Assembly: GCF_003634935.1 (NCBI RefSeq)
Contig: NZ_RBXO01000001.1
Span: 1,451,501 to 1,515,500 of the forward strand
Length of the DNA stretch: 64,000 nucleotides
Direction: 5' to 3'
Origin: Saccharothrix australiensis
GTDB lineage: Bacteria; Actinomycetota; Actinomycetes; Mycobacteriales; Pseudonocardiaceae
Of the stretch, positions 64,000-64,000 are shown one piece after another. The notes beneath the pieces were generated by a model, which was not told where the DNA came from, searched no databases, and saw only the letters and a program-made list of their open reading frames with translations. Numbering within the stretch: position 1 is the first letter of the stretch; each line of letters begins with the position of its first letter. Made by a program: the position numbers and the translations under genes.

Positions 64000-64000
64000 C

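Overview
The window is 64 kb of very GC-rich chromosome with strong third-position GC bias. It has the hallmarks of a filamentous actinomycete: a two-domain geosmin synthase, an AfsR/SARP regulator, an XRE plus DUF397 pair, a LAL regulator, a DasR-like operator and many secreted hydrolases. Two blocks keep the gene order known from Mycobacterium tuberculosis: ctaD-serB, and dinG, pncB, clpS, DUF2017, P1 peptidase, mec, cysO, cysM, rhomboid, murI, metallo-hydrolase. This mix suggests Pseudonocardiales (Saccharothrix, Actinosynnema or Lentzea type). That assignment is inference from gene content. No rRNA, tRNA, CRISPR array, prophage or insertion sequence was recognised.

Layout. 1-14 kb: cell-wall and exported hydrolases (DUF1906 protein, M15-like protein, beta-lactamase-fold proteins, an M4 protease with chitin-binding tail), a DesK-type two-component system, a malic-enzyme remnant, a GNAT protein and an SDR. 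14-19.4 kb: an HTH-membrane-ricin protein, then an iron-siderophore ABC operon with an iron box on its start codon. 19.6-25 kb: geosmin synthase, a serine hydrolase/sigma pair, and an XRE/DUF397 regulatory pair. 25-35 kb: AfsR-like regulator, an MFS exporter diverging from an FMN-reductase/quinone-reductase/LAL operon around a perfect palindrome. 35-37 kb: a beta-N-acetylhexosaminidase behind a DasR-type site. 38-42 kb: a tightly overlapping five-gene operon for methylthioribose salvage led by a DszC-like flavoprotein. 43.4-43.9 kb: a gene-free island of nested perfect inverted repeats. 44-63 kb: housekeeping core (cytochrome oxidase subunit I, SerB, PTH2, DinG helicase, NAD salvage, ClpS, the CysO sulfur-carrier cysteine pathway, rhomboid, MurI, OsmC). 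It is interrupted by a deacetylase, a duplicated metallo-hydrolase, an SMP-30 lactonase and a second gene-free island of short repeats at 60.06-60.74 kb.

The most unusual material is non-coding. The 43.4 kb island holds two related elements of about 130 bp in opposite orientation. Each is a nested hairpin whose inner stem differs in sequence but pairs perfectly, so pairing is conserved where sequence is not. The 60 kb island concentrates three perfect copies and one near copy of the palindrome GTACGCGTAC with several tandem-repeat families. The main protein-level oddities are a P1 peptidase homologue without its nucleophile motif, an MtnA-like protein without the usual RGAPAIG-type motif, and a malic-enzyme cofactor domain without its catalytic half.
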